Shown here: piece after piece, positions 4,962 through 5,711 of the stretch
Layout: each line of letters begins with the position of its first letter
Numbering within the stretch: position 1 is the stretch's first letter
Assembly: GCA_041635755.1 (NCBI GenBank)
Contig: JBFKUL010000200.1
Location: 1-5,711 of the forward strand
Reading direction: 5' to 3'
DNA: 5,711 nt
Source: JBFKUL01 sp041635755
GTDB lineage: Bacteria > Pseudomonadota > Gammaproteobacteria > Burkholderiales > SG8-39
Made by a program: the position numbers and the translations under genes
Notes under the pieces: generated by a model
Told to the model about the DNA's origin: nothing
The model's database searches: none
The model's input: the letters and a program-made list of their open reading frames with translations, nothing else

Positions 4962-5711
4962 ATGGAACGCTCATTCAAGGAAGAAGTGGCCAAGCTACAG
5001 CTCGGCGAGGGCGAGACCTTCGAGGGCGAGGGCATCCTCGCGGTCACCAAGGCGCTGCTGCAATCGGGCGTGGCCTACGTGGGCGGCTATCAGGGCGCTC
5101 CGGTGTCGCACATGATGGACGTGCTGAACGACGGCCGCGACATCATGGACGAGCTCGGCATCCACATCGAGACCAACGCCTCGGAAGCCGGGGCCGCGGC
5201 GATGCTCGGCGCCTCGATCAACTACCCGCTACGCGGAGCGGTGACCTTCAAGTCGACCGTGGGCACCAATGTCGCCTCGGACGCGCTCTCCAATCTCGCC
5301 TCGGCCGGGGTCAAGGGCGGCGCGCTCATCGTGCTCGGCGAGGACTACGGCGAGGGCGCCTCGATCATCCAGGAGCGCAGCCACGCCTTCGCCATGAAAT
5401 CGCAGATCTGGCTGCTCGATCCGCGCCCCAACCTGCCGAAGATCGTCGATACCGTCGAGCGTGCCTTCGAGCTCTCCGAGGCTTCCAGCACGCCGGTGAT
5501 GCTGCAGCTTCGCATCCGCGCCTGCCACGTGCACGGCTCGTTCCGCACCAAGGCGAACCGCGCGCCGCAATTCTCCAAGCGCCGCTTCCTCGAGAACCCG
5601 GACTTCGATTACGCGCGCATCTGCCTGCCGCCCTCGACCTACGCACAGGAGAAGCACAAAGTCGAAGTGCGCTGGCCCGCGGCGGTGAAGTACATCCGCG
5701 AGCAGCGCCTG
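4962..5711 (+). CDS. iorA: Indolepyruvate / 2-oxoacid:ferredoxin oxidoreductase alpha-type subunit, N-terminal part
   Basis: The open frame runs from ATG 4962 to the right edge (250 codons, no stop), so the gene is cut. It matches the N-terminal pyrimidine-binding domain of the thiamine-diphosphate enzymes that convert 2-oxo acids such as indolepyruvate or phenylpyruvate to acyl-CoA and CO2 while reducing ferredoxin. Visible landmarks are GEGILAVTKALLQSGVAYVG (22-41), GYQGAPVSH (42-50), ETNASEAGAAAMLGA (70-84) with E75 as the likely cofactor-activating glutamate, VGTNVASDALSNLASAGVKG (100-119), and ALIVLGEDYGEGAS (121-134). A second conserved block follows (LSEASSTPVMLQLRIRACHV, 171-190). The turn motif reads GYQGAP rather than the GYPGTP of classic IorA, which marks a proteobacterial subgroup. 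The ATG is preferred over in-frame GTG codons at 4956 and 4959 because GAGG lies 8 nt upstream. The C-terminal pyrophosphate and ferredoxin domains, if any, lie outside. Substrate specificity is not determined. Confidence 0.85.
   Translation, partial: MERSFKEEVAKLQLGEGETFEGEGILAVTKALLQSGVAYVGGYQGAPVSHMMDVLNDGRDIMDELGIHIETNASEAGAAAMLGASINYPLRGAVTFKSTVGTNVASDALSNLASAGVKGGALIVLGEDYGEGASIIQERSHAFAMKSQIWLLDPRPNLPKIVDTVERAFELSEASSTPVMLQLRIRACHVHGSFRTKANRAPQFSKRRFLENPDFDYARICLPPSTYAQEKHKVEVRWPAAVKYIREQRL

Noticed and set aside
5002..5036. Short repeated GAG-GGC codons near the start of the iorA-like gene
   Set aside because: They encode an ordinary Gly/Glu-rich stretch found in this protein family and are not a tandem repeat of note.
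4208..5050. A 280-codon minus-strand frame crossing the lysR/iorA gap
   Set aside because: It overlaps the lysR gene in another frame, crosses a clear divergent promoter region, and its Arg/Ala-rich translation has no domain.
5229..5657. Minus-strand open frames opposite the iorA-like gene
   Set aside because: The plus-strand frame is open from 4962 to the end with strong family motifs, so these are shadows.

Overview
The window is GC-rich DNA (roughly two thirds G+C by eye) that reads as a bacterial catabolic gene cluster. Protein style, codon use and gene set suggest a proteobacterium, most likely a betaproteobacterium (Burkholderiales/Rhodocyclales-like). That placement is an inference from familiarity with these families, not from a search.

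Layout: six genes lie head to tail on the minus strand, in transcription order: a LysR-type regulator (4857-3955), an opine/octopine-dehydrogenase-family enzyme (3889-2798), a 3-hydroxyacyl-CoA-dehydrogenase-family enzyme (2801-1821, overlapping its neighbour by ATGA), and a complete-looking TRAP transporter start: DctP binding protein (1750-785), DctQ small permease (735-211) and the first 68 codons of DctM large permease (206-1, cut by the window edge). On the plus strand, diverging from lysR across a 104-bp AT-richer gap, starts an indolepyruvate/2-oxoacid:ferredoxin oxidoreductase alpha-type subunit (4962 to the right edge, partial).

Regulatory structure: the lysR/iorA gap holds a consensus -35 TTGACA inside an 11-bp palindrome that can serve promoters in both directions, plus further inverted and direct repeats that are candidate LysR operators. 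Two GC-rich inverted repeats sit exactly at gene junctions: one at the end of the hydroxyacyl-CoA dehydrogenase gene with the stop codon in its apical loop, and a perfect 11-bp hairpin between dctP and dctQ, just upstream of a dctQ start that has a TTG codon and no Shine-Dalgarno. A possible secondary promoter and a very strong ribosome binding site precede dctP.

How the genes may work together (inference): the TRAP system imports an organic acid, the LysR protein senses it or a product, and the two NAD(P)-dependent dehydrogenases process it. A divergently expressed 2-oxoacid:ferredoxin oxidoreductase could then turn a 2-oxo acid into an acyl-CoA. The substrate cannot be read from the sequence. 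No tRNA, rRNA, CRISPR array, insertion sequence or phage feature was seen. The long plus-strand open frames opposite the minus-strand genes look like GC-driven shadows.
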